NCBI GenBank assembly: GCA_945957605.1
Contig: CAMFLR010000021.1
Span: 1-64,000, forward strand
Length of the DNA: 64,000 nucleotides
From: an uncultured Isosphaeraceae bacterium
GTDB lineage: Bacteria > Planctomycetota > Planctomycetia > Isosphaerales > Isosphaeraceae
Direction: 5' to 3'
Shown here: one piece after another, positions 37,169-46,006 of the stretch
How positions within the stretch are numbered: position 1 is the stretch's first letter
Layout of the letters: the number at the start of each line of letters is the position of its first letter
The notes under the pieces: generated by a model
What the model was told of the DNA's origin: nothing
What the model saw: the letters and a program-made list of their open reading frames with translations, nothing else
The model's database searches: none
Program-made: the position numbers and the translations under genes

Positions 37169-39487
37169 ATGCGATTGAACTATCTCGCGAACCGGTTGAA
37201 AATTGCCGCCGCTGTCACGGTGGTGGCGGCCTCTGCCGGTTGCCAGCGAATGCCTTATCTCGACGTCTCGAAGCCAGTGCCACATAACGCACTTAGCTCA
37301 ATCGACGAGGTCGATAAAGAGGTTCGCCAGGCCACCTTCACTGGCTCATCGCCTGTTCCACGACCCAAAGTTCATGCTCCGCGAACCACGAACGATCCCG
37401 AAGCGCAGGAGCTCTGGCAGCTTACGCTTCAGGATGCGATTCGCATTGGTCTCGATAACTCCGAAGTCGTCCGCGTGATCTCGCTTGGTGCCCAGGGTAT
37501 TCCGGTCGGCGGCTTCGAGCCGACGCCCTTGAATACGGGTGCCGGTGCAGGTATCGCGAGCTCGCTCGGTGCCGGTACGCTGAGCTCGGTTTACGACCCG
37601 GCCATTCAGGAAGCGCAGATCGCGCAGGCGTTGTCGACCTTCGACACCACCTTCACGACCAGCTTGCTCTGGGGCCACAGCGTTCAGCCGTTCAATAACG
37701 GTATCTCGGCCGGTACCATTCCGACCCAGAAGTTCCCGATCATCTTCGATCAGGATACGGGCCAGTTCACCACGCAGTTGCAGAAGCGCACGGCAACGGG
37801 CGGTCAGATGACTGTCGCCCATAACGTGAACTATCTGTACTCGAACAGCCCCGGTAACGTTTTCCCGTCGGCCTACACGACGAACCTTCAGTTGCAGTTC
37901 ACCCAGCCTTTGTTGGGCGGTACCGCACAGAACCCGTCGGGTCTTGAAGCCAACCGTGCCCCGATCGTCATCGCTCGCTTGAACGCTGACGCCGCGGTGT
38001 GGAACTTCAAGGCGGCCGTCATGGCCAACGTCCGCTCGGTCGAGCAGCAGTACTGGGCTCTCTCGCAGCAACAGATTCAGCTCTGGAGCCGTGAGACCGC
38101 TGTGAAGCTCGGCGAAGAAATCGTTCGTCGCGAACGTGCCGAACTCGAAGCGGGCAAGGGTACGCTGGCCGACGTCGCCGAGGCTCAGCAGAACCTCGAA
38201 CGATTCCAGCTTGCTTACATCACGGCCACCTCGGACGTAATCACGACCGAACGTCAGCTCCGCAATATTCTCGGTCTGCCGCCGGCGGATAACCGCCGAA
38301 TCATTCCGGTGACCGCGCCTATCGAAGCACGTATCGAACCGGACTGGGAAACCAGCATCGCCCAGATGCTTGCCTACCAGCCCGACATCGTGCAGCAGCA
38401 GCTTCTCGTCCGGTTGACCGAGCTTCAGCTCCTGATCGCTCGCAACCAGTTGCTGCCCCAGTTGAACTTGCAGACTCTCTATCAGCTCAACGGTTTGGGC
38501 CACCAACTCGACCAGGCTGAAGGCGTGATGACGGGTAACTCGCTCAAAGCGATCGACCCGCGCATCTCGGCGATGCAGCGTGCGGCCGGCTTGAACGCCA
38601 ACCCCGGCTTCTACCGCAACTTCGCCCAGTGGCAGATCGGTTTGCAGTTCATCGCACCACTCGGCTTCCGTAACGCACTCGCCACAACGCGAGCCGCACA
38701 GTACCAACTGCTGCGTCAGCGTGCGTTCCTGCAGCAAATCGTCCACCAGACGACGCACTCGCTCGCTCGCTTCTTCCTCGAAGTCGATGCGAACTACAAG
38801 CAGTTCAAGACGGCCCAGCGCTTGCGACAGGCCGCCCAGGTTCGTCTCGAATCGGCCCGTGCGTACTACGAAGAAGGCAAGACGGGCTTCACGATCGACC
38901 GCTTGCTCGACGCTGTGAGCCAGTACGCCGACGCGATTGCCCAGGAAGCCCAGTTCAAGACGAGCTACAACACCTCGATCGCTGCTCTTGAAGAAGCGAA
39001 GGGGACGTTGCTCGCCTACGACAACATCGCCGTCGCCGAAGGCCCGAGCCCCCGCAAGGCTTACTTGCAGGCTCGCGACCAGCAAGCGGCTCACCGCCAG
39101 TTCCGAATTCCGCACGACGGCCCGGCGAACCCCGAGCCTCGTACCGGTCTCGATGTAGCCGACCCGGTTCAGCCGATGGCTCCGCCCGAAGCTGGCGACG
39201 AGCAGCCCAAGGCCGACTTCCCGGCCCCGGTCGGTCCGCTTGGACCGCCGCCAACACCGGGTGCTCCGGCCTCGCCCGCCGGCGAGCATACCCCGGTGAC
39301 GAACAACGCCAAGCCCCGGCCGCTGTTCGACAATCGCCTGGTGCCCGCTTCGGGGGGCAATTCCGGCATGGGTGCCCCGGCGTCGCCGCCGAGCTACTCG
39401 AACACCGGACTGCCGCCGTCGGGTGAAACACCGGTCCGCGACATCCCGATCGACGTGCCCCTGCCGCCGCTGCCTCCGAAAGAGTAA
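37169..39487 (+). CDS. TolC-family outer-membrane efflux lipoprotein
   Basis: The 772-residue protein has a lipoprotein signal with a VVAASAGC lipobox (Cys at about 18). TolC-type repeats follow: QDAIRIGLDNSEVVR near the start, long helices (AVMANVRSVEQQYWALSQQQ, ERAELEAGKGTLADVAEAQ) and a second repeat (RARAYYEEGKTGFTIDRLLDA-like). Members form a trimeric outer-membrane channel with an RND or ABC pump and an adaptor, none of which is adjacent here. It is longer than TolC (about 470), with an inserted Gly/Thr-rich strand region at about 110-250 and a Pro-rich tail of about 130 residues. AAGGA precedes ATG 37169; ATG 37139 is possible. A strong terminator follows. Confidence 0.85.
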   Translation: MRLNYLANRLKIAAAVTVVAASAGCQRMPYLDVSKPVPHNALSSIDEVDKEVRQATFTGSSPVPRPKVHAPRTTNDPEAQELWQLTLQDAIRIGLDNSEVVRVISLGAQGIPVGGFEPTPLNTGAGAGIASSLGAGTLSSVYDPAIQEAQIAQALSTFDTTFTTSLLWGHSVQPFNNGISAGTIPTQKFPIIFDQDTGQFTTQLQKRTATGGQMTVAHNVNYLYSNSPGNVFPSAYTTNLQLQFTQPLLGGTAQNPSGLEANRAPIVIARLNADAAVWNFKAAVMANVRSVEQQYWALSQQQIQLWSRETAVKLGEEIVRRERAELEAGKGTLADVAEAQQNLERFQLAYITATSDVITTERQLRNILGLPPADNRRIIPVTAPIEARIEPDWETSIAQMLAYQPDIVQQQLLVRLTELQLLIARNQLLPQLNLQTLYQLNGLGHQLDQAEGVMTGNSLKAIDPRISAMQRAAGLNANPGFYRNFAQWQIGLQFIAPLGFRNALATTRAAQYQLLRQRAFLQQIVHQTTHSLARFFLEVDANYKQFKTAQRLRQAAQVRLESARAYYEEGKTGFTIDRLLDAVSQYADAIAQEAQFKTSYNTSIAALEEAKGTLLAYDNIAVAEGPSPRKAYLQARDQQAAHRQFRIPHDGPANPEPRTGLDVADPVQPMAPPEAGDEQPKADFPAPVGPLGPPPTPGAPASPAGEHTPVTNNAKPRPLFDNRLVPASGGNSGMGAPASPPSYSNTGLPPSGETPVRDIPIDVPLPPLPPKE

Positions 39488-39518
39488 GCGGTCGTAGAAA
39501 AAAGAAGTTCAAAAGTGA

Positions 39519-39566
39519 AACACCTCCGCTCGTCGGGCAACCGGCGGGCGGAGGTGTTGCTTTTTC
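39519..39566 (+). terminator. Intrinsic terminator of the TolC-like gene
   Basis: ACACCTCCGC (39520-39529) pairs with GCGGAGGTGT (39548-39557), followed by TGCTTTTTCT. It lies 32 bases after the stop codon. Confidence 0.88.
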
Positions 39567-39786
39567 TACGCAAAGCGAATGCGTCGCCGTTGCGTGTGGG
39601 GAAAACGAAACCGAATGGGTTGATCGTGTCATTCAAGGCTGCTGGCGTGCCGCGACTTTGTTAGAGGATTGTTGACCATTTGCATTGGGTATTGGAGAAT
39701 ACCGCGAGATGGGATAGGCGGAGCGTCGCCGAGCGTTCGGCGGGCGGAGTGCATTCCTCGGTTGGTCTCCCGGAGAGGTACGCGCA

Positions 39787-41004
39787 ATGGAAGGATGCAA
39801 CGGGGCTCGCGGCGGCAATCGTCGTCGATTCATGCAGACTACGGCAGCGGCAGGTGCCGCGCTCGCTTCGGCCAACACTCTCTTCGCCGACGACGTCAAA
39901 GCCGCGCCGGCAGTTCCTCTCGTAACCCTGGGCAAAACCGGCCAGAAGGTCACCAAGCTCGGCATGGGTACGAGCTGGGCGCTTTCGCCGAGCTTCGTGC
40001 AGCGCGCCATCGCCGCCGGCGTGCGCTATATCGACACCTCGGAAAGCTACGAAAACACCGTCGCCGAGAAGGTGCTTGGTGAGGTTCTCGACCGCACCGG
40101 CACTCGCAAAGATGTCTACCTCGTCACCAAGAACGCCGGCTTCCGCAATGCGAAGGGGCCAGGGGCGTCCAAAGTGTTCGAAGAACATCTCGAAGCCAGC
40201 CTCGGTCGCCTGAAGACCGACTATGTCGACGCCTATTACCTCCACGGCATCACCGGCGCCCAGGTTGGGCTGCTCAGTGATCCCGGTGTGATCGCCGCCT
40301 TTGCTGCGCTCAAGAAGGCAGGCAAGATCAAGTTTGCTGGCCTGAGCTGCCACGACGCTCAACTCGTCGAGATCCTCGATGAGGTCGCCAAGGTCGGTTG
40401 GATTGATCAGGTGATGATCAAGTACAACTTCCGCGACGTGGGCGGCAAGGACAAGCATGACGAACTTCAGCGCGTCATCGACAAGTGCTCGAAGGCGAAC
40501 GTTGGCCTCGTCGCGATGAAGACGCAGGGCGGTGCCGTCAACTTCCCGGACAAGATGAAGGCCCTGACCGACAAGGGCTTCAAGAAGGAAGTTGCGGCGA
40601 TCAAGAGCGTCTGGCAGGACACCCGCATGCAGGTGGTTGTCAGCGAAATGACGACCTTTAGCGACCTTCGCGAAAACATCGCCGCCAGCAAGGATGAAAT
40701 GACGCAGAAGGAAGCCCGCCTGCTCGAAGAACACCGCAAGGCGACAGCCAACCTCTACTGCCACGGCGATTGCGCCAAGCTCTGCGAATCGGCCTCGCGC
40801 GGCGTACCGGTTTCGACGGTCCTCCGCTACCTGCGCTACTACGAAGTCTACGGTAAGCGCGAAGCGGCCCGCGTTCTCTATCAAGCGCTGCCGAACATCT
40901 CGCGTCAGCTCGTCGACGCCAACCTGCTCGCCGCCGAAGCGGCCTGCCCGCACGGCCTGCCGGTCGTGAGCTTGCTGAAGCAGGCTGACAAGCGAATGAG
41001 CTGA
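39787..41004 (+). CDS. Tat-exported aldo/keto reductase with degenerate ferredoxin-like tail
   Basis: The N-terminus has a twin-arginine signal, RRRFMQ followed by a hydrophobic stretch ending near ANTLFA (about residues 12-34). The reductase barrel follows: TLGKTGQKVTKLGMGT, GVRYIDTSESYENT (Asp and Tyr of the catalytic tetrad), YLVTKNAG (Lys) and YVDAYYLHGI (His). The C-terminal part carries YCHGDCAKLC and later AACPHGLPV, a thinned version of the 4Fe-4S cluster motifs found in some reductases. It is therefore probably a periplasmic oxidoreductase folded with cofactor before export. GGAGAGG precedes the ATG. Substrate unknown. Confidence 0.87.
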   Translation: MEGCNGARGGNRRRFMQTTAAAGAALASANTLFADDVKAAPAVPLVTLGKTGQKVTKLGMGTSWALSPSFVQRAIAAGVRYIDTSESYENTVAEKVLGEVLDRTGTRKDVYLVTKNAGFRNAKGPGASKVFEEHLEASLGRLKTDYVDAYYLHGITGAQVGLLSDPGVIAAFAALKKAGKIKFAGLSCHDAQLVEILDEVAKVGWIDQVMIKYNFRDVGGKDKHDELQRVIDKCSKANVGLVAMKTQGGAVNFPDKMKALTDKGFKKEVAAIKSVWQDTRMQVVVSEMTTFSDLRENIAASKDEMTQKEARLLEEHRKATANLYCHGDCAKLCESASRGVPVSTVLRYLRYYEVYGKREAARVLYQALPNISRQLVDANLLAAEAACPHGLPVVSLLKQADKRMS

Positions 41005-41027
41005 TCGACGTTCGGTCAAACCTGAGA

Positions 41028-41078
41028 TTTTGGACTGTGTGGCTGGGGCTGGACTGAGCGAAGCGAAGGAAGCCCCAG
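41028..41078. repeat. Repeat family A, copy 1
   Basis: This 51-bp element lies 24 bases after the aldo/keto reductase stop. It shares its sequence, with about eight mismatches, with 63495-63545. The core GGAnTGAGCGAAGnGAA is flanked by CTGGGGCT and AGCCCCAG, which can pair as an 8-bp stem (41043-41050 with 41071-41078). Confidence 0.75.
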
Positions 41079-41099
41079 TTTTCCCACGACGAGATATTG

Positions 41100-41146
41100 A
41101 AAGCCCCCAGCGTCACCACTCAAGGGAGACGCTGGGGGCTTTTCTC
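41100..41146. terminator. Bidirectional terminator between convergent genes
   Basis: AAAGCCCCCAGCGTC (41100-41114) pairs perfectly with 41129-41143 apart from the loop ends, followed by a T run. It separates the aldo/keto reductase gene (plus) from yacG (minus). Confidence 0.85.
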
Positions 41147-41159
41147 GCGCCATACATGA

Positions 41160-41211
41160 AAATGGCCGCAGGAGCGCCCAAGGACGGGTGACGACGCGGA
41201 GCATCGTCACC
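41160..41211. repeat. Repeat families C and B, first cluster
   Basis: At 41160-41179 a copy of the AAATGGCCGC repeat (family C) is followed at 41187-41211 by a 25-bp palindrome (family B, arms GGTGACGA and TCGTCACC). A related 25-bp palindrome stands at 63746-63770. Confidence 0.6.
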
Positions 41212-41243
41212 AGGAGGAAATCCGCGCCTAGCAAGAGAAGGAG

Positions 41244-41444
41244 CTATTCCTCTTCGACATCCGCAGGCGCATCGGGCTCGGGCGGCGGTTCGACCACTTT
41301 CTCAGGCACGGAATAAGACCCGTCGATCCAGCGGCCGAGGTCGATCAGCTTGCAGCGGTCCGAGCAAAATGGAAAGCCCGGATGCGCATCCATTGATGGC
41401 GTCTCGAACGATTTGCCGCAAATGGGACAGCGCCCGCGAATCAT
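41244..41444 (-). CDS. yacG: DNA gyrase inhibitor YacG-like zinc protein
   Basis: The 66-residue protein has two cysteine pairs, CPICGKSF and FPFCSDRCKLIDLGRW, the exact YacG zinc-finger pattern. The C-terminal 20 residues are acidic and Pro-rich. In E. coli YacG binds GyrB and inhibits gyrase. It follows fmdB by four bases and is the last gene of the chaperone block. Confidence 0.9.
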   Translation of the reverse strand: MIRGRCPICGKSFETPSMDAHPGFPFCSDRCKLIDLGRWIDGSYSVPEKVVEPPPEPDAPADVEEE

Positions 41445-41447
41445 CGG

Positions 41448-41783
41448 TCAGCTTCCGGTCGATGGAGTCGATTTCGGTGCTTCGGTCTTGGGAGCCGGCG
41501 AGCTCGAAGCGGCGGGCGTCGATGACGAAGAACTCTCAGCCGACTTCGACGAGCTGCTTGAAGTCGAACTATCCGCTTTTTGCCCGGCCTTGTACGACTC
41601 GCTGCGGTAGTCGGTCTGATAGAAGCCGCTGCCCTTGAAAATCACGGCCGCGCCCGGACCGATCTTCCTGCGCAGCTTCGTTTCATGGCAGGTCGGGCAA
41701 ACGGTCTGCGGGTCGGCCTTGATCGACTCGAACGCCTCGAACTCGTGGCCGCACGCGTCGCAAATGTAGTCGTATGTGGGCAT
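41448..41783 (-). CDS. FmdB-family zinc ribbon protein
   Basis: The protein starts MPTYDYICDACGHEFEAF and has a second pair, TVCPTCHETKLRRKIGPG, the FmdB/CxxC_CXXC_SSSS zinc ribbon. The conserved core ends near GSGFYQTDYRSESYK. The remaining 45 residues are a Ser/Ala/Pro-rich tail. The function is not known; it may be a regulatory or nucleic-acid-associated protein. It lies between grpE and yacG and shares their direction. Confidence 0.92.
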   Translation of the reverse strand: MPTYDYICDACGHEFEAFESIKADPQTVCPTCHETKLRRKIGPGAAVIFKGSGFYQTDYRSESYKAGQKADSSTSSSSSKSAESSSSSTPAASSSPAPKTEAPKSTPSTGS

Positions 41784-41807
41784 GATTGGTTTTTATTGGC
41801 GATTGAG

Positions 41808-42320
41808 TTAGGGGCGAACTGAAACGGCGACCTTGGCCGGGCGCAACACGCGTTCGCGGAGCTTGTAGCCGCGAGCCAGTTCGTTGACGATCGTGCCTTC
41901 CGGCTTGGACGCGTCGGGCTGTTGCATGACGGCTTCGTGCTGGTTCGGGTCGAAAGGCTCACCTAACACCGACATGGGCTCGATGCCGTGCTTGCCCAGC
42001 GCGGAGATCAGTTGCTTGTGCACCATGTCGAGCCCTTCGACGATCGACGGCACATTGGCGGCACGGGCGGCATCTGTCGCGCGTTCGAAGTTATCGATCA
42101 CCGCAAGCACGTCGAGAGCCAGGCTACCGACAAGGTAGGCACGGTCGGCGTCGGCCTGGGTCTTCGATCGTTTTTGATAGTTCATGAACTCAGCGCGGGT
42201 GCGCTGAAGCTGATCGAGATACTCATCACGCTGGCGCTGGGCCTGAGTTAGCTCGTCGCCGCCGGCGGGTGCATCGGAATCGTGCGGCGGAATATCGTAA
42301 TTGGTGGGCTTGTCGCTCAT
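41808..42320 (-). CDS. grpE: GrpE, nucleotide exchange factor for DnaK
   Basis: The 170-residue protein has an acidic N-terminus and a long coiled coil (LTQAQRQRDEYLDQLQRTRAEFMNYQKRS). It ends in the beta-rich head PFDPNQHEAVMQQPDASKPEGTI and ELARGYKLRERVLRPAKV, the GrpE signature. It drives ADP release from DnaK. dnaK itself is not in this window. It lies 112 bases downstream of dnaJ on the same strand. Confidence 0.94.
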   Translation of the reverse strand: MSDKPTNYDIPPHDSDAPAGGDELTQAQRQRDEYLDQLQRTRAEFMNYQKRSKTQADADRAYLVGSLALDVLAVIDNFERATDAARAANVPSIVEGLDMVHKQLISALGKHGIEPMSVLGEPFDPNQHEAVMQQPDASKPEGTIVNELARGYKLRERVLRPAKVAVSVRP

Positions 42321-42432
42321 GGTATTTCGACCCTGACGAAAATCGGCGGATTAGCCGTCAAAACTCGGAGAAGTCTCGAAGCGATTTGTCGCTCTCGAGG
42401 CTTTGGAACAATCGAGCGGAAACGAATGGCAA

Positions 42433-43578
42433 TTAGCCTTCGCCTTCAGCCGGTTCTTCCTCAGTGAAATAGTCGCGCAATTTCTCGAAGAAGCTTTTAC
42501 GTTTCGGGCTGATCGACTGATGTTCGATCTCCGCCAGCTCGCGCAACAGCTCTTCCTGACGGGCGCTGAGGTGCTTGGGGGTTTCAACCATCACCTGAAC
42601 CAACTCGTCGCCTCGACCGCGACCGTTGATATCCGGCATGCCGCGGCCCTTGAGCTTGAGGATGTCTCCGCTCTGTGCTCCGCGAGGAACGTGCAAACGG
42701 TCGGGACCGTCGAGCGTGGGGACTTCGATCTCGCCGCCAAGTGCGGCCTGCGGGAAGCTGATCGGCACCTGGCAATGAAGATCGTTTTGAACGCGTTCGA
42801 AGAACGGATGCTTGCGAACGTGAATCTGGATCCGAAGATTTCCGCGCGGAGCACCCGGGTCGCCTGGCTCGCCCTGATTGCGAAGCTGGAGCCACATACC
42901 CGTCTCCACTCCCGGCGGAATGTCGACCTTGAGCTGAGCACTCGCCGCAACCCGGCCCGCGCCTCGGCAGTGGGTGCAAGGATCGGTGATCCTTACGCCT
43001 TCGCCGCTGCACGACGGGCAGGTGGTAGCGACCTGGAAGAAGCCGCGCGACGAGACGACCTGTCCCTGCCCGCCGCAGTAATTGCAGGTGGTCGCGACCG
43101 TGCCCTTTTTCGCGCCCGACCCCTTACATTCGCCGCAAATCTCTTGCCGATTGAGTTCGATCGTCTTCGTGGCACCTCGCGCGGCCTCGATCAGCTCGAT
43201 TTCGAGCTTCATCAAGAGGTCCTGGCCGGGGCGGGGACCACGGCGGCGCTGGTTAAAGAGGTCGCCGAACATGCCGCCGCCGAAGATGTCGGAGAAGGCG
43301 GACATGATGTCGTCGGCATTGCGGAAATCGTGCACGCCCGCGCCTTCGAGACCCGCGTGGCCGTAGCGATCGTAGCGCTGGCGCTTCGCCTGGTCCGACA
43401 GCACTTCGTAAGCTTCAGCGCCTTCTTTGAACCGGCGTTCGGCGTCGGCGTCGCCGGGATTTTTATCAGGATGGTTCTTCAGAGCGAGCTGGCGATACGC
43501 ACGCTTGATCTCGTCGGCGTCGGCATCTCTTTTGAGGCCGAGAATCTCGTAATAATCGCGCTTCGTTGCCATCGGCAC
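42433..43578 (-). CDS. dnaJ: Chaperone DnaJ (type I Hsp40)
   Basis: The J domain (about 1-72) includes [22 protein letters not shown] and the HPD motif in [11 protein letters not shown] Gly/Phe region with GGGMFGDLF follows. The zinc domain has four CxxCxGxG repeats ([24 protein letters not shown] and CTHCRGAG) before the client-binding C-terminal domains. It delivers clients to DnaK. It lies downstream of the second groEL, beyond a terminator, and upstream of grpE. Confidence 0.95.
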   Translation of the reverse strand: MPMATKRDYYEILGLKRDADADEIKRAYRQLALKNHPDKNPGDADAERRFKEGAEAYEVLSDQAKRQRYDRYGHAGLEGAGVHDFRNADDIMSAFSDIFGGGMFGDLFNQRRRGPRPGQDLLMKLEIELIEAARGATKTIELNRQEICGECKGSGAKKGTVATTCNYCGGQGQVVSSRGFFQVATTCPSCSGEGVRITDPCTHCRGAGRVAASAQLKVDIPPGVETGMWLQLRNQGEPGDPGAPRGNLRIQIHVRKHPFFERVQNDLHCQVPISFPQAALGGEIEVPTLDGPDRLHVPRGAQSGDILKLKGRGMPDINGRGRGDELVQVMVETPKHLSARQEELLRELAEIEHQSISPKRKSFFEKLRDYFTEEEPAEGEG

Positions 43579-43834
43579 GGCGTCTCTATCGGGTCGATTT
43601 GGGTCGGTGCGTCGTCGCGATCATCGTATCAAAATGGCACGAAGCGTGCGACACCGGCCGGACCGCTCCCGCCTCATCATACGTTGTGGAGGAAAATGGA
43701 TTCTTATCGACAATTGATCAAGCCACGTCATTCCGGCACACGCTGACCGTCGATGCTTCGTCTCAGAGCATATTCATGAAACAGACGTTATGACATGCAA
43801 GTCCATTTGGTCGCGTGAGATGAAGGACTGAAAC

Positions 43835-43864
43835 AAGGGGCCGGCGCGTGTGCACCGGCCCCTT
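43835..43864 (-). terminator. Intrinsic terminator after the second groEL
   Basis: AAGGGGCCGG (43835-43844) pairs with CCGGCCCCTT (43855-43864). On the minus strand it lies 12 bases past the groEL stop and is followed by TTGTTTC. It probably limits readthrough into dnaJ. Confidence 0.75.
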
Positions 43865-43876
43865 GCGGAAGCTTGA

Positions 43877-45502
43877 TTAACGAACCGAACCTTCAACGCG
43901 AGGAGCGTGCTTCTCTTCGTCTTCCTTGATGTTCGTGATCATCGCTTCGGTCGTGAGCATGAGCCCAGCGATCGACGCGGCGTTCTGAAGCGCCGAGCGG
44001 GTGACCTTGGTCGGGTCGACGATGCCGGCAGCGAACATGTCGACATATTCGCCAGTGTTGGCGTTGAAGCCGTATGCGCCGGTCTGCGACTTGACCTCGT
44101 CGGCCACCACGCCACCGTCGTGACCGCCGTTGCCGGCGATGTGACGGGCGGGCTCTTCGAGAGCACGCAGGACGATCGAAGCGCCGAGCTGTTCGTCACC
44201 CTTGAGGGTGGCGAGGGCCTTCTCGACGGCCGGAATCGTGCGGATGAGGGCCGTGCCGCCGCCGGGGACGATTCCTTCTTCAGCCGCCGCGCGGGTGGCG
44301 TGCAGGGCGTCTTCGACGCGGGCCTTGAGTTCCTTCATCGACGCTTCGGTCGCAGCGCCGACGCTGATCAAGGCAACGCCGCCCGACATCTTGGCGAGAC
44401 GTTCCTGGAACTTTTCCTTGTCGTATTCGCTCTCGGTCTCTTCGATCTGGCGGCGAAGCTGGTCGATCCGCTTCTGGATGTCGGCCTTAACGCCGGCGCC
44501 GTTGATGATCGTCGTGCTGTCCTTGTTCACCTTGACCTGCTTGGCCTGGCCGAGCTGATCGATGGTGACGCTTTCCAGCTTGATACCGAGGTCTTCGCTG
44601 ATCACCGTGCCGCCGGTGAGCGTGGCGATGTCGCCAAGCATCGCCTTGCGGCGATCACCGAAGCCAGGAGCCTTGACGGCCGCGATGTTGAGGATGCCGC
44701 GGAGCTTGTTCACGACGAGGGTCGCGAGGGCTTCGCCGTCGACGTCTTCCGCAATGATCAAGAGCGGCTGGCCCGACTGGGCGACCTTCTCGAGCAAGGG
44801 GACGAGTTCGCGCAGGTTGCTGATCTTCTTCTCGTGGAGAAGAATGAGCGCGTCGTCGAAGATGACTTCCATCGTCGTCGGGCTGGTGACGAAATAGGGG
44901 CTCAGGTAGCCCTTATCGAACTGCATCCCTTCGACGAAGTCGAGCGTGGTTTCGGCGGTCTTGCCTTCTTCGACCGTGATCACACCGTCGCGACCAACGC
45001 GTTCGACGGCGTCGGCGAGAAGGTTGCCGATCGTCGCGTCGTTGTTGGCCGAGATCGCGCCGACCTGGGCGATTTCTTCCTTCTTCGACACCGGGCGGCT
45101 GATGTTCGAGTGCAGCTCGTTGATCGCCGCTTCGACCGCCTTCTCGATACCGCGGCGCACGGCCGTCGGGTTCGCACCCGAGGTGATGTTCCGCAGACCT
45201 TCGCGATAAATCGCGCGGGCAAGAATGGTGGCGGTCGTCGTGCCGTCGCCAGCGATGTCCGAGGTCTTCGAGGCGACCACGTTCACCAGCTTGGCGCCCA
45301 TGTTCTCGAACGGGTCTTCGAGCTCGATTTCCTTCGAGACCGTGACGCCGTCCTTCGTGACGGTGGGGCCGCCGAACGACTTGTTGATGATGACGTTACG
45401 CCCGGTCGGCCCGAGGGTCGTACCGACGGCTTTGGCCAGGGTATCGACACCGTCGAGCATCTTCCGTCGAGCGGCGTCGGAGAAAAGCAGTTGCTTGGGC
45501 AC
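43877..45502 (-). CDS. groEL: Chaperonin GroEL, paralogue without the GGM tail
   Basis: The 541-residue protein has all the GroEL landmarks: [20 protein letters not shown], the ATP-binding [37 protein letters not shown] and [15 protein letters not shown]. It ends in a charged tail, [11 protein letters not shown], instead of the Gly/Met-rich tail. Loss of that tail, along with many substitutions, suggests specialisation for other clients or stress conditions. It follows groES by 88 bases on the same strand. Confidence 0.96.
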   Translation of the reverse strand: MPKQLLFSDAARRKMLDGVDTLAKAVGTTLGPTGRNVIINKSFGGPTVTKDGVTVSKEIELEDPFENMGAKLVNVVASKTSDIAGDGTTTATILARAIYREGLRNITSGANPTAVRRGIEKAVEAAINELHSNISRPVSKKEEIAQVGAISANNDATIGNLLADAVERVGRDGVITVEEGKTAETTLDFVEGMQFDKGYLSPYFVTSPTTMEVIFDDALILLHEKKISNLRELVPLLEKVAQSGQPLLIIAEDVDGEALATLVVNKLRGILNIAAVKAPGFGDRRKAMLGDIATLTGGTVISEDLGIKLESVTIDQLGQAKQVKVNKDSTTIINGAGVKADIQKRIDQLRRQIEETESEYDKEKFQERLAKMSGGVALISVGAATEASMKELKARVEDALHATRAAAEEGIVPGGGTALIRTIPAVEKALATLKGDEQLGASIVLRALEEPARHIAGNGGHDGGVVADEVKSQTGAYGFNANTGEYVDMFAAGIVDPTKVTRSALQNAASIAGLMLTTEAMITNIKEDEEKHAPRVEGSVR

Positions 45503-45590
45503 GGGCTGACTCTCCAGCGGCTATGAAGTTTCGACGCGGCTCGACCCGGGATACCGAGGAGCACGCGTCGAATCTTCGGTGAGCAGGCGA

Positions 45591-45884
45591 TTACTTGACG
45601 ATCTTGGCCAGGATGTCGGTTTCGCGGAGGATCTTGATTTCCTCGCCGTCGACCTTGATGTCGGTTCCCGAGTACTTGCCGAAGAGGACTTCATCGCCTT
45701 CGACAACACCGATCGGGGCACGTTCGCCCGAGTCGAGAAGCTTGCCCGGGCCAACCGAGATCACGCGGCCGCGCTGGGGCTTTTCCTTGGCGGTGTCGGG
45801 AAGGACGATGCCGCCGGCGGTCTTTTCTTCGGCTTCGATCTGCTGGATCACAACGCGGTCTTCAAGCGGACGAATCTTCGCCAT
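45591..45884 (-). CDS. groES: Co-chaperonin GroES
   Basis: The 97-residue protein has the GroES fold: [45 protein letters not shown] and [17 protein letters not shown]. The mobile loop (TAGGIVLPD) that contacts GroEL is intact. It lies between two groEL genes on the same strand, an order of groEL-groES-groEL. One lid protein may therefore serve both chaperonins. Confidence 0.97.
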   Translation of the reverse strand: MAKIRPLEDRVVIQQIEAEEKTAGGIVLPDTAKEKPQRGRVISVGPGKLLDSGERAPIGVVEGDEVLFGKYSGTDIKVDGEEIKILRETDILAKIVK

Positions 45885-46006
45885 TGTCTCGATTCCTTGT
45901 CTCGTCTGACCGGCCGGATTCGTTCTGTGCGTGAACCCGGCCGGAGGTGTCTATGAATGATGAGGAGAGTGTATTGAAGTGAATTCGCGATCGTCGGGGG
46001 GACGAC

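Noticed and set aside
37346-39289. 647-codon minus-strand open frame
   Set aside because: It is antisense to the TolC-like gene, whose signal peptide and repeats are clear.
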